Notes: generated from the letters alone by a model not told the origin. Numbered from the stretch's first letter, positions 1-11,314 are shown. The stretch is DNA of 64,000 nt from FEB-22 sp003105195 (GCA_027493405.1 JAOSKV010000002.1:145134-209133); one strand, 5' to 3'. A program made the numbers and translations.

Positions 1-45
1 TGCAGACACTAGACAGGACGCCTTGCAGGGCGGGGGACGAGCGCG

Positions 46-1050
46 ATGTCCGCACGGGTCATCGATGGGCAGGCGATCGCCGCGGAGCTGCGCGCGGCCG
101 TGGGTGCAGAGGTGCAGCGGCTTTCGCGCGCGCACGCCCTGACGCCGGGGCTCGCGGTGGTGCTGGTGGGCGAGGACCCGGCGAGCTCAGTCTATGTGCG
201 CAGCAAGGCCAAGCAGACGGTCGAGGCCGGCATGCGCTCGTTCGACTACCGGCTGCCCGAATCGACCGGCGAGGCGGAGCTGCTGGCGCTGATCGCGCGG
301 CTCAATGCGGATCCGGCCGTGCACGGGATCCTGGTGCAGCTGCCGCTGCCGAAGCAGATCGACGCGCAGAAGGTGCTGGGCGCGCTCGACCCCGCCAAGG
401 ACGTGGACGGCTTCCATCCCATGAATGCGGGCCGGCTCGCGACCGGGCTGCCCGCGCTGGTGCCGTGCACGCCGGTCGGCTGCATCCGCCTCGCCAAGAC
501 CGTGCACGCCTCGCTCGCGGGCCTCGACGCGCTGGTGATCGGCCGCTCGAACATCGTCGGCAAGCCGCTGATCCAGCTGCTCCTCGCCGAGAACGCCACC
601 GTGACGGTGGCGCATTCGCGCACGCGCGACCTCGGCGCCGCATGCCGGCGCGCCGACCTCGTGTTCGCGGCGGTCGGCCGGCCCGAGATGGTGCGCGGCG
701 ACTGGATCAAGCCGGGCGCCACCGTGATCGATGTCGGCATCAACCGCGTCACGGGGGAGAACGGCAAGAACCGGCTGGTCGGCGACGTCGCCTATGCGGA
801 GGCCGCCGAGGTCGCGGGCGCGATCACGCCGGTGCCGCGCGGCGTCGGCCCGAGGACGATCGCGCGCCTCCTCTTAATAACCCGCCGGCGGCCGGCCCGC
901 GCGCGGGGGGCGCCCCCGCGGAGGGGGGGGGGGGGGTGGGGGGGGGTGGGCGCCGGCCCATGCAGTGCGGTTGGGCGACAATGCGATCCGGCGCGTAACC
1001 CACCATTCCGACTCGCCGCCGGTGGGTTACGCGCCGGATCCTACTCGTGA
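46..1050 (+). CDS. folD: Bifunctional methylenetetrahydrofolate dehydrogenase/cyclohydrolase FolD, damaged 3' end
   Basis: FolD interconverts 5,10-methylene-, 5,10-methenyl- and 10-formyl-tetrahydrofolate in the cytosol, feeding purine and formyl-Met synthesis. The family motifs are present in order: YVRSK with catalytic Lys54, GILVQLPLP at about 94-102, DVDGFHPMNAG at about 119-129, the NADP-site motif VIGRSNIVGKP at about 164-174, and ITPVP near 260. The C-terminal motif normally reads TPVPGGVGPMTIA, but here Arg replaces residues at 265 and 270, and homology stops near position 882. The frame then runs through a G-homopolymer tract and a palindromic repeat to a stop at 1050, so residues after about 279 are not real FolD sequence. 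A purine-rich stretch just before the ATG fits a ribosome site. Function is certain; the 3' end is not. Confidence 0.9.
   Translation: MSARVIDGQAIAAELRAAVGAEVQRLSRAHALTPGLAVVLVGEDPASSVYVRSKAKQTVEAGMRSFDYRLPESTGEAELLALIARLNADPAVHGILVQLPLPKQIDAQKVLGALDPAKDVDGFHPMNAGRLATGLPALVPCTPVGCIRLAKTVHASLAGLDALVIGRSNIVGKPLIQLLLAENATVTVAHSRTRDLGAACRRADLVFAAVGRPEMVRGDWIKPGATVIDVGINRVTGENGKNRLVGDVAYAEAAEVAGAITPVPRGVGPRTIARLLLITRRRPARARGAPPRRGGGGWGGVGAGPCSAVGRQCDPARNPPFRLAAGGLRAGSYS
875..960. other. Low-quality-looking G/C homopolymer tract
   Basis: This stretch contains a run of G broken by single T bases (about 922-950) and very GC-rich flanks. It coincides exactly with the point where FolD homology fails. 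It resembles the tracts near 9,880-9,935 and 16,480-17,790. I infer a sequencing or gap-filling artefact. Confidence 0.7.
985..1040. repeat. Intergenic palindrome with perfect 20-bp arms
   Basis: Positions 985-1004 and 1021-1040 are perfect 20-bp inverted repeats separated by a 16-nt loop. Each arm ends in a GTGGGTTACGC-type sequence. Weaker complementarity extends outward to about 945 and 1090, where GGTGGGC and TAGGGTGGGTTAGCGC-type ends are visible. Elements of this style are dispersed in Bradyrhizobium relatives. It lies between convergent folD and an acetyltransferase gene and could also end transcription. Confidence 0.75.
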
Positions 1051-1104
1051 ATCAATTTGCATGGTCCGGGCCGGCGCTAACCCACCCTACACGTCGGGGG
1101 ACCC

Positions 1105-1614
1105 TCAGGCCTGCCAGCCGAACGCGATCTTGTCGAGGTTCTTGGTGCCGAAGCGCTCGGAGGAGCGCGCGACGGCGCGGCCGCCCAGCGCGCGATAGAA
1201 CTCCACGGCCGGATCGTTGTCGCTCAGCGCCCAGACGACGAGGCTGCGCAAGCCGCTCTGGGCGAGGTCGCGGCGCGCGGCCGTGAACAGCCGCCGGCCG
1301 AAGCCGAGCCCCTGGAATTCGGGCCGCAGATAGAGCTCGTAGATCTCGCCGTCGTAGAACAGGCTGCGCGCGCGGTTGCGGCCGTAGTTCGCATAGCCCG
1401 CGATGCGGTCGCCGAAGCAGAGCAGCGCGACGCGGCTGCCCTTGGCGATGGCGTTGTCCCACCAGGCCGGCCCGCGCCGGCTGATCAGCTTCTCGAGCTC
1501 GGCCCCCGGGATGATGCCCTGATAGGCCGACCGCCAGGCCTCGTCGTGCGTCTCGGCCACGGCTTCGGCGTCGCAGGACTTGGCGCGGCGAATCTCGATG
1601 AGGGTCGTGCTCAT
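1105..1614 (-). CDS. GNAT family N-acetyltransferase
   Basis: This 169-residue protein is a single-domain GNAT acetyltransferase that would transfer an acetyl group from acetyl-CoA to an unknown amine. The acetyl-CoA pyrophosphate-binding signature is visible as LRPEFQGLGFGRRLF around residue 97-111, and a following SDNDPAVEFYRALGG segment matches the usual last helix and strand of the fold. The ATG follows a GGAG-type ribosome site. It converges with folD across a palindrome and diverges from the hydrolase gene beginning near 1766. The substrate cannot be told from sequence. Confidence 0.85.
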   Translation of the reverse strand: MSTTLIEIRRAKSCDAEAVAETHDEAWRSAYQGIIPGAELEKLISRRGPAWWDNAIAKGSRVALLCFGDRIAGYANYGRNRARSLFYDGEIYELYLRPEFQGLGFGRRLFTAARRDLAQSGLRSLVVWALSDNDPAVEFYRALGGRAVARSSERFGTKNLDKIAFGWQA

Positions 1615-1765
1615 GGAGGAGATTCAAGCAAAGCCGGGCCGGGTGATTCAAGGGTTTCGTTAACGGAGAGTTAACGATACGCCGCGGTGTGGCTCCCCCA
1701 CCACATCCGGCGGAAAACGGATCAGATTGGCACAATTCAACGGCTGGCTTCGGCAGAATGCGGGC

Positions 1766-2610
1766 ATGGCATGGCGCGGGCTGGCCCGATCGACGCTGAT
1801 CGCTGCGGCAGCGGCCTGCCTCGGCGCGGCTGCGGTGGCGGCGCAGGAGCTGGCGCTCATCCCGGCGCCGGACGGCAGCACGCTGATGCGGACCCTGGTC
1901 TACCGGCCGCAAGGTCCGGGGCCGTTCCGTCTCGCCGTCATCGCCCACGCGTCCACGCAGAATCCGGTGCGGCGCGCCCGCCTGCCGCTGCCGCGCTACG
2001 GGACGGCGGCGGCCTGGCTGGGGGGGCGCGCGGCTACCTGGTCGCGCTGCCGCAGCGGCCCGGCCACGGCGAGACCGGCGGCCCCTATCTGGAGGACCAG
2101 GGCGGCTGCGCGGGCGCGGACCATGCGCGCGCGGGCCTCGCCACGGCGGCCAGCATCGAGGCCGCGATCCGGCACCTGACGGCGCGGCCCGATGTGCGGC
2201 GCGACGGCATCGTGGTGCTCGGGCATTCGGCCGGCGGCTGGGGCGCGGTCGCGCTGACGAGCCGCAACCCGCCGGGCGTGGCTGCGGTGATCGGTTTCGC
2301 TCCCGGTCGCGGCGGTCGCTCGTTCGACCGCGCGAACCACAATTGCGCGCCGGACCGCCTGGTCGCGGCGGCCGAAGGCTTCGGCCGCACCGCCCGGATC
2401 CCGGCGCTCTGGATCTATGCCGAGAACGACAGCTATTTCGCGCCCGCGCTGGCGCGCCGCATGGCCGCGGCCTATCGCGGCGCCGGCGGCCGCCTCGCCT
2501 TGCATCTGCTGCCGCGCTTCGGGGAGGAAGGACACGCGCTGCTCGCGGCGCGCGAGGGGGTGCCGGCCTGGGGCCCGATCGTCGCTGCGTTCCTCGCCAA
2601 CCTGAAATGA
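1766..2610 (+). CDS. Exported alpha/beta-hydrolase (dienelactone-hydrolase-like), frameshifted
   Basis: The gene encodes a secreted alpha/beta hydrolase of about 280 residues. The first part has a signal peptide (MAWRGLARSTL followed by an Ala-rich core ending in AVAAQ) and a first core strand FRLAVIAHAS. The second part, in another frame, carries PQRPGHGETGG, the nucleophile elbow GHSAGGWG, a late acid segment WIYAENDSYF and the catalytic His in EEGHALL. The two halves join if one base is restored at the seven-G run at about 2021-2027, giving AWLGGARGYLVALPQ. Start 1766 (ATG) is chosen because the signal peptide begins there; an in-frame TTG lies at 1727. Probably an assembly indel; the substrate is unknown. 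Confidence 0.75.
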
Positions 2611-2742
2611 CTCGTTGCGCGCCCGCACAATCACATGCTGCGCGCGTTCTCACTTCGTCCTGCAGCGCAAACGAGTTCCGAGACGAGCGGCGCGGATTTG
2701 TTCATGCGCGAATCTACATACGCGCCACGCGCCAGCCTCCGT

Positions 2743-4556
2743 TCACACCTGCTCGGTCTCCTTGCGCCGCTCTTCCTTCTTGCGGTCGTTGGGATCGAGG
2801 ATGCGCTTGCGCAGGCGGATCGTCTTCGGCGTCACCTCGACGAGCTCGTCGTCCTGGACGTAGGCGAGCGCGCGCTCCAGCGTCATGCGGATCGGCGGCG
2901 TCAGCCGCACGGCCTCGTCCTTGGAGGTGGTGCGGATGTTGGTGAGCTTCTTGCCCTTGAGCACGTTGACCTCGAGGTCGTTGCCGCGGGTGTGCTCGCC
3001 GACGATCATGCCGCGATACACCTTCCAGCCGGGCTCGATCATCATCGGCCCGCGGTCCTCCAGGTTCCACAGCGCATAGGCGACGGCCTCGCCGGCGTCG
3101 TTGGAGATCAGCACGCCGTTGCGCCGGCCCTCGATCTCGCCCTTGTGGGGCGCATAGTCGTGGAACAGGCGGTTCATGATGGCGGTGCCGCGGGTGTCGG
3201 TGAGGAGCTCGCCCTGGTAGCCGATCAGGCCGCGCGTGGGCGCGTAGAAGACGAGGCGCTGGCGCCCGCCGCCCGAGGGACGCATCTCGATCATCTCGGC
3301 CCGGCGCTCGGACATCTTCTGCACGACGACGCCCGAGAACTCCTCGTCGACGTCGATCACGACCTCCTCGATCGGCTCCATCAGCCGGCCGCCCTCGCGC
3401 CGGAACAGCACCTTGGGCCGCGAGACCGAGAGCTCGAAGCCCTCGCGCCGCATGGTCTCGATCAGCACCGCGAGCTGCAGCTCGCCGCGGCCCGCGACCT
3501 CCATGGAGTCCTTCTCGTTCGATTCCGAGATGCGCAGCGCGACATTGCCCTCGGCCTCGCGCAGCAACGCTGCTCGGACGCTGCACCTTGTCGCCCTCGG
3601 TGCCGGCGAGCGGCGAGTCGTTTGGTACGGAACGTCATCGCGAGGGTGGGCGGATCGATCGGCTGCGCGGGCAGCGGCGCGGTCACCTCGGGCGCGCAGA
3701 TCGTGTGCGCGACGGTCGCCTCGGGCAGGCCCGCGATCGAGACGATGTCGCCGGCCACGCCCTCCTCGATCGGCTGGCGCTCGAGCCCGCGGAAGGCCAG
3801 CACCTTGGAGACGCGGCCCTGCTCGATCAGGTTGCCGTCGCGGTCGAGCACCTTGGCGGCCTGGTTCGGGCGGATGGCACCGGAGGCGATCCGGCCCGTG
3901 ACGATGCGGCCGAGATAGGGGTTGGCCTCGAGGATGGTGCCGATCATGCGGAACGGCCCTTCCTCGATCACGGGCGGCGCCACGTGGCGCAGCACGAGAT
4001 CGAACAGCGGCGCCATGTTCTGCTTCGGCCCCTCGGGGCTCGCGGCCATCCAGCCCTGCTTGGCGGAGCCGTAGAGGATCGGGAAGTCGAGCTGCTCCTC
4101 GGTGGCGTCGAGCGCCGCGAACAGGTCGAAGACCTCGTTGATCACCTGGCTCGCGCGGGCGTCCGGGCGGTCCACCTTGTTGATCGCGACGATCGGCTTC
4201 AGGCCGACCTTCAGCGCCTTGGAGACCACGAACTTGGTCTGCGGCATCGGGCCCTCGGCGGCGTCCACCAGCACGATGGCGCCGTCCACCATGCCGAGGA
4301 TGCGCTCCACCTCGCCGCCGAAATCGGCGTGGCCGGGCGTGTCGACGATGTTGATGCGCGTGTCCTTCCAGACCACCGAGGTCGCCTTGGCGAGGATCGT
4401 GATGCCGCGCTCGCGCTCCAGGTCGTTGGAGTCCATGGCGCGTTCGGTGACCCGCTGGTTCTCGCGGAACGAGCCCGACTGCTGCAGGAGCCGGTCGACC
4501 AGCGTGGTCTTGCCGTGGTCGACATGGGCGATGATGGCGATGTTGCGCAGGTTCAT
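2743..4556 (-). CDS. typA: Translational GTPase TypA/BipA, frameshifted in this assembly
   Basis: TypA/BipA is a ribosome-associated GTPase related to EF-G, used in 50S assembly and stress adaptation. The start is placed at MNLRNIAIIAHVDHGKTT, with the G1 motif AHVDHGKT at residues 10-17, the G3 motif DTPGH and the G4 motif NKVD. The C-terminal half carries the family segment APTRGLIGYQGELLTDTRG and a Lys/Arg-rich tail. The total span of about 604 codons matches the usual length. The frame breaks between about 3,575 and 3,640: one extra A near 3,630 shifts into a third frame that still reads NDSPLAGTEGDKVQ, then about eight bases are missing near 3,590. The gene stands alone on the minus strand. 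Two nearby compensating errors look more like bad sequence than decay. Confidence 0.92.
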
Positions 4557-4783
4557 GCGGGTTCCTGAAAGGCATGTGCCCGGCTTGCGGCCGGGCACGG
4601 GAGCGTGTCCCACGGACAGAGGGCCCTTCCGGAGGGGCCCACACTCGCCCGGACATGCGTGATTTGCGCCGCAATATAGTCAGGAATGCGCCGACCGCAA
4701 TCCGGGGAGAGCCGGGTTTTCGGATATTCCGCGCGGTTCGGGACGCATGCCCCGCCCGGCACGACGCCAGGCGGGGCGGCTTG

Positions 4784-5023
4784 TCAGCGGCCGCCCCGCG
4801 CGAGATTCTCGCGCTGAATCACGATCTTCTTGAGCTGCTTGCGCTCGATCTTGCCGAAGTCGACCCGGCTGCGGGCCTTGGACTTGACGATCGAGCGCGA
4901 GAGCGCGCGGGCCTCGGCTCCCTCGGGCGCCACGACGGCGCTCGCGGCCGTGAGGGCGGCGGCGGCGCCGAAGGCGAGCGCGAGGCCGAGCGCGGCGGAC
5001 ATCATCTTGCGGGTGAGCGTCAT
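4784..5023 (-). CDS. Small exported basic protein, unknown function
   Basis: This 79-residue protein starts MTLTRKMMSAALGLALAFG and has a clear signal peptide of about 35-45 residues ending near EGAEARA. The mature part is basic (RSIVKSKARSRVDFGKIERKQLKK). The start at 5023 is chosen because AGGAGAAGATC directly precedes that ATG. A perfect TGTGA-N6-TCACA palindrome lies 77 bp upstream. Neighbours are typA and recQ, both on the same strand but well separated. I do not recognise the family. Confidence 0.6.
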   Translation of the reverse strand: MTLTRKMMSAALGLALAFGAAAALTAASAVVAPEGAEARALSRSIVKSKARSRVDFGKIERKQLKKIVIQRENLARGGR

Positions 5024-5099
5024 GATCTTCTCCTGTTGGGTTCTCACGCGAGCCGAACGGCCCGGTGGTCCCCGGGTAGAGATCGCTAGGCACGCACCC

Positions 5100-5115
5100 T
5101 GTGACGGCCGTCACA
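5100..5115. promoter_or_regulatory. CRP/FNR-type palindrome TGTGA-N6-TCACA
   Basis: The sequence TGTGACGGCCGTCACA is a perfect 16-bp palindrome matching the classical CRP-family operator layout. It sits 77 bp upstream of the ATG of the small exported protein at 5023 and beyond the 3' end of recQ, so the exported protein is the likely target. A matching TGTGA-N6-TCACA site occurs at 23778-23793. Binding is inferred, not shown. Confidence 0.5.
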
Positions 5116-5168
5116 CCGGGGCATCGCCTCACCGCACCGTGACGGAAGGTCGGCTCGCGATCACGGCC

Positions 5169-6993
<1,825 letters not shown>

Positions 6994-6997
<4 letters not shown>

Positions 6998-9168
6998 AGG
7001 AAACCGTAGGGGTCGATGTCGACGTCGAGCCTCAGGTCGCCCTTCGGCTTGGGCGCGGCCGCGAGCCAGGCGCGCATGTAGTCGGAGAGGTCGTAGCCGC
7101 GCGGCGACTTGACGAGCAAGCGGAAACGGTGGCGCCCGCGCACCATGGCGAGCGGCGCCTCGGCGGGGCCGAGAATGCGCACCGCCTCGTCGTGCCGCGC
7201 GAGGGCGACGAGGCGGCGGGCATAGCCCTCGGCCGCGTGCTTGTCCTTGGCCGACACCAGCAGGCTCGCGAGGCGGCCGAAGGGCGGATAGCCGGTGCGC
7301 TCGCGCGCCGCGATCTCGCTGTCGTAGAAGGCCTCGCGGTCCTGGGCGACCAGCGCGCGGATCACCGGGTGCTCGGGCTGGTGCGTCTGCAGGTAGCCGT
7401 GGCCGTGGCCGGCCTCGCGCCCCGCGCGGCCGACCACCTGGTGCAGGAGCTGGAAGCTGCGCTCGGCCGCGCGCGGGTCGCCGCTGCCGAGGCCGAGATC
7501 GGCGTCGACGATGCCGACCAGATTGAGCTTGGGGAAATGGTGCCCCTTGGCGACCAGCTGGGTGCCGATCACGATGTCGACCGCGCCCGCGGCGATCGCC
7601 TTGAACTCCTCGCGCATGCGCTCGATGGTCGTGATCACGTCGCTCGACATCACCATGATGCGGCGCCCCGGGAACAGCTCGGCGACCTCCTCCTCGAGGC
7701 GCTCGACGCCGGGTCCGCAGGCGACGAAGGAGTCGACCGCCTGGCATTTCGGGCAGGCGGGCGGTGGCGGCATGGCGAAGCCGCAGTGGTGGCAGACGAG
7801 CTGGCGCCGGAAGCGATGATCGACCAGCCAGGCGTCGCAGTTCGGGCAATTGAAGCGGTGGCCGCAAGCACGGCAGAGCGTGAGCGGCGCGTAGCCGCGC
7901 CGGTTGAGGAAGAACAGCGCCTGCTCGCCGCGCTCGAACGCGACTTGCACGGCCTCGGCGAGGCGCGGTGCGACGAAGCGGCCGCGCGGCGGCCCCTCGC
8001 GGCGCAGGTCGATCGCCTCGATGCCGGGCTCGTGCTGGCCGCCGAAGCGCTCGGGGAGCGCGATGCGCCGGTAGCGTTTGCGCCGCGCGTTCACCTCGGT
8101 CTCGACCGAGGGCGTCGCCGAGGCGAGCACCGCCGGGATGCCGGCGATGCGGGCGCGCACCACCGCCATGTCGCGCGCGTGATAGCGCACGCCGTCCTCC
8201 TGCTTGTAGGCCGGGTCGTGCTCCTCGTCGACGACGATCAGGCCGAGGTCGCGATAGGGCAGGAACAGCGCCGAGCGCGCCCCCGCCACCACCGCGACCT
8301 CGCCGGCCGCGATCGCGGCCCAGGCGCGTGCACGCTTGCGCGGCGAGATCTCGGAATGCCATTCGGCCGGCCGCACGCCGAAGCGCTCGGCGAAGCGGTC
8401 GAGGAACTGGCCCGTGAGCGCGATCTCGGGCATCAGGATCAGCGCCTGCCGGCCCTTGCGCAGGGTCTCGGCGACCGCCTCGAAATAGACCTGGGTCTTG
8501 CCCGAGCCGGTGACGCCGTCGAGCAGGGTCACGGCGTAGCGGTCCTCGGCGACCATGTCGCGCAGCGCGCGCGCGGCCTCGGCCTGGGCCGGCGCAAAGT
8601 CGGCGGGCCGGTGCGCCGGGTCGGGCGGCAGCGCGACCGGAGCCGGCGGCAGCACCAGCGTCTCCAGGGTGCCCTCGTCGACGAGGCCGTCGATCACGCC
8701 GACCGAGACGCCGGCCTCCTCGGCGGCCTCGCGCTTGCCGCGGGTGAGGCCGTCGGCAAGGAGCGCCAGCGCGCGCGCGCGGGCGGGCGTCATGCGCTGG
8801 GGCTTCGGGCCCGCGAGGCGCACGCCGATGCGCTCGCGCTCGGGGCCGAGATGGTCCGCCATGCGCAAGGCCATGCGCAGCACCATGCCGCGCGGCGCCA
8901 GCGTGTAGCCGGCGAGCCAGTCGATGAAGCGGCGCAGCTCCTCGCGCAGCGGCGGGACGTCGAGCTTCGCCTCGATATCCCGCAGCCGGTTGTCGAGGCC
9001 GGGGCGCGGCGCCGGGTTCTCGGCCCAGACCGCGGCCGTGACCTCGCGCGCGGCAAGCCGCACGCGGACGATGTCGCCGGGCGCGACCTCGAGCCCGGCC
9101 GGCACCCGATAGCTATAGAGCTGGTCGAGGGCGACCGGCACCAGGACATCGACGACGCGCTTGGCCAT
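6994..9168 (-). CDS. priA: Primosomal protein N' (replication restart helicase PriA)
   Basis: PriA recognises abandoned replication forks, unwinds DNA and reloads the replisome. The 724-residue length is usual. Domains in order: an N-terminal 3'-DNA-binding region, Walker A GVTGSGKTQVYFEA near residue 215, the DEAH-type box VVDEEHDPAYKQED, and the zinc site with paired cysteines (CRACGHRFNCPNC, then CHHCGF, CPKC). A helicase C-terminal part follows with VGRAGREAGHG. The ATG at 9168 faces the xerC start about 50 bp away, so the two share a divergent promoter region. Its stop overlaps the recQ start. Confidence 0.95.
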
Positions 9169-9215
9169 GGGGCTCCGAGGTTAACCGGGGAGCAAGGGAA
9201 GGGGAGGATAACGAG

Positions 9216-10209
9216 GTGTCAAGCCAGGGGATGCGGGTGACGGAGCCGGACCGGCTTTCCTTCGCGGCGGCCGAGGTGGCGGCGGAGCTGCGCGGCTGGC
9301 TCACCTCGCTCGCGGCCGAGCGGCGCATGTCGCCGAAGACCGTCGAGGCCTACCGGCGCGACGCGCTCCAGTTCCTGGGCTTTCTTTCCGAGCATCTCGG
9401 CGGCGCGGTGACGCTCAGCGGCCTCGCCGCACTCGCGCCCCGCGACGTGCGCGCCTTCATGGCGGCGCGCCGGCGCGCCGGGATCTCGAGCCGCTCGCTG
9501 ATGCGCACGCTCGCGGGTGCGCGGTCCTTCGCGCGCTACCTGGAGCGCCACCGCAAGGGCAAGGTCGGCGCGCTCGCGGCGGTGCGCGCGCCGAAGGTGC
9601 CCCGGACCCTGCCGAAGCCGCTCGCGGTCGCCTCCGCCAGGCGTCTCGCCGACACCGACCTGCGCGCCGGCGAGGAACGCGAGCCGTGGGTGATCGCCCG
9701 CGACGCCGCCGTCTTGGCGCTGCTCTATGGCTCGGGCCTGCGCATCTCGGAGGCGCTCGGCCTCGCGCGCGCCGACGTGCCGGCGCCGGGGGCGGGCGAC
9801 GTGATCCGGATCACCGGCAAGGGCAACAAGACGCGGCTGGTGCCGGTGCTCCTTCCGGTGCTGGCTACCGACACGCCCCCCCCCGGCGGCTGATCGCCGA
9901 CTATTCCCCCTCTCCCCCCCCCACCCCCCCGCCGCGCGGGTGTTCGTCGGCACCAAGGGCGGGCCACTCTCGCCGCGGGTGATCCAGCTCACCATGGCGC
10001 GGCTGCGCGGGGCGCTCGGGCTCGCCGAGAGCGCCACGCCGCACGCGCTGCGGCACTCCTTCGCGACCCACCTCTTGGCGCGCGGCGGGGACCTGAGGGC
10101 GATCCAGGAGCTGCTGGGACACGCCTCGCTGTCGACCACGCAGATCTACACGGCCGTCGACGCCGAGCGCCTGATCGAGGTCTATCGCGGTGCCCACCCG
10201 CGGGCGTGA
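9216..10209 (+). CDS. xerC: Tyrosine recombinase XerC, interrupted by a C-homopolymer tract
   Basis: XerC with XerD resolves chromosome dimers at dif. The N-terminal half has the core-binding (SAM-like) domain beginning with RRMSPKTVEAYRRDALQF, then the catalytic domain with YGSGLRISEAL (first Arg) and ITGKGNKTRLVPV (Lys). The frame then stops at about 9893 within a C-rich tract. It resumes at about 9940 with FVGTKGGPLSPR, HALRHSFATHLL (HxxR), LLGHASLSTTQIYT (His and nucleophilic Tyr). Only about 15 residues in the middle are lost. GTG 9216 follows GGGGAGGATAAC; an ATG also exists at 9231. The position beside priA is typical for alphaproteobacterial xerC. The damage looks artefactual. Confidence 0.88.
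9875..9940. other. Low-quality-looking C homopolymer tract inside xerC
   Basis: Runs of seven to ten C residues separated by single T or A bases replace the middle of the xerC catalytic domain. The composition is unlike flanking coding sequence and matches the damaged tracts in folD and sucA. I infer poor read quality or gap filling. Confidence 0.7.
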
Positions 10210-10364
10210 GAGGCTTCGTCCTGCGGCGATGTCGCGCATTCGTGATCGCGGTCCGGCCTTCCCGGGGCGCGCGGGGTGGGGCGGTTCCGGGGTTGACGCG
10301 GGCAGGGGGCGCAGTGGTAGCCTTCGAATCGCGGGAATGACCCGCTCCTCGCGAGGAGAAGGCC

Positions 10365-10532
10365 ATGACAAAGGCCGTGCTTGGCGCCGCGTTCGTCGTC
10401 GCCCTGGCGATATCCCCGGCTGCAGCCTGGGAGAATTGCGCCAGCAAGAAGCAGGTGATGGCGTCCACGCCGTCCGCGCCGGCGACCCCGGTGCAGACCG
10501 CGGAAGCGCCGTCGACGACCCAGACCAAGTGA
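10365..10532 (+). CDS. Small exported protein of 55 residues
   Basis: The reading frame begins MTKAVLGAAFVVALAIS and encodes a signal peptide with likely cleavage after SPAAA. The mature part is short and Pro/Thr/Ala-rich (TPSAPATPVQTAEAPSTTQ) with a single Cys. GCGAGGAGAAGGCC just before the ATG is a strong ribosome site, and a hairpin terminator follows 44 nt after the stop, which together support a real gene. Function is unknown; similar short Thr/Pro-rich exported peptides are common in Hyphomicrobiales. Confidence 0.55.
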   Translation: MTKAVLGAAFVVALAISPAAAWENCASKKQVMASTPSAPATPVQTAEAPSTTQTK

Positions 10533-10575
10533 TGACCCGGCCGGCGGGTGACCGCCGGTGCCGTGACCTCCAGGG

Positions 10576-10603
10576 AAGCCCGGGCCCCGCTGCCCGGGCT
10601 TTT
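10576..10603 (+). terminator. Rho-independent terminator
   Basis: Stem AAGCCCGGG (10576-10584) pairs with CCCGGGCTT (10593-10601), with an 8-nt loop and a short T run. It follows the 55-residue exported protein gene. Confidence 0.7.
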
Positions 10604-10684
10604 CCGTGAATCGCCGAGGCCGGCCGCTATCGGGCCGCTGCCGGATCGGCTACACGGTCCGCCGCGGAAGCGGGGGAATCATCG

Positions 10685-11314
10685 ATGGGTCACGGGACGC
10701 ATGCGGTCCAGCACGAGGTCGAACACACCATCAAGCACGAGGATGCGCACCACGGCGCCAGGGATCTGCTGGAGAGCCGCAACAAGAAGATCGCGCTGCT
10801 GATCGCAGTGATCGCGCTGTTCCTGGCGCTCTCCGAGACCCTCGGCAAGAGCGAGCAGACCTCGGCGCTGAGCCACAATATCGAGGCCGCGAACCTCTGG
10901 GCCTTCTTCCAGGCGAAGACGATCCGGATCACGACCCTGCGCACGGCCGCCGACACGCGCAAGATCGATGCCGAGGCTGCCGCCGATGCCGCCGTCAAGG
11001 CGACCATGACGCAGCAGATCGACGGCTGGCTGCGCACCGCGGCCCGCTACGAGGACGAGGCGGATCCGCCGGAAGGGCGCAAGCAGCTGGCGGCGCGCGC
11101 CAAGGCGGCGGAGGCGAAGCGCGACACCGCGCTCGCCCGATACCACCACTACGAGGTGGCCTCGGCGGCCTTCCAGATCGGCATCGTGCTCGCCTCGGCG
11201 ACCGTGATCACCGGCATGCTGGCGCTCGCCTGGCTCGCCGGCGGGCTCGCGCTCGCCGGTCTCGGCTTCATGGGGATCGCGCTCGCCGCGCCCCACGCGG
11301 TGCACCTGTTCTGA
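10685..11314 (+). CDS. DUF4337 family membrane protein
   Basis: This 209-residue protein matches the DUF4337 family as I know it: a His-rich N-terminus, a first membrane segment (KIALLIAVIALFLALSETLG, about 36-55), a long Ala/Lys-rich helical middle with AANLWAFFQAKTIR, and two C-terminal membrane segments (about 158-180 and 183-203). No catalytic motif is visible, and the family has no established function. It is transcribed alone and ends immediately beside the convergent gene at 11315. Confidence 0.8.
   Translation: MGHGTHAVQHEVEHTIKHEDAHHGARDLLESRNKKIALLIAVIALFLALSETLGKSEQTSALSHNIEAANLWAFFQAKTIRITTLRTAADTRKIDAEAAADAAVKATMTQQIDGWLRTAARYEDEADPPEGRKQLAARAKAAEAKRDTALARYHHYEVASAAFQIGIVLASATVITGMLALAWLAGGLALAGLGFMGIALAAPHAVHLF

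Noticed and set aside
9216..10209. Phage integrase or mobile element suggested by the tyrosine recombinase
   Set aside because: The gene is beside priA with XerC-type motifs and no attachment repeats, tRNA target or phage genes nearby.
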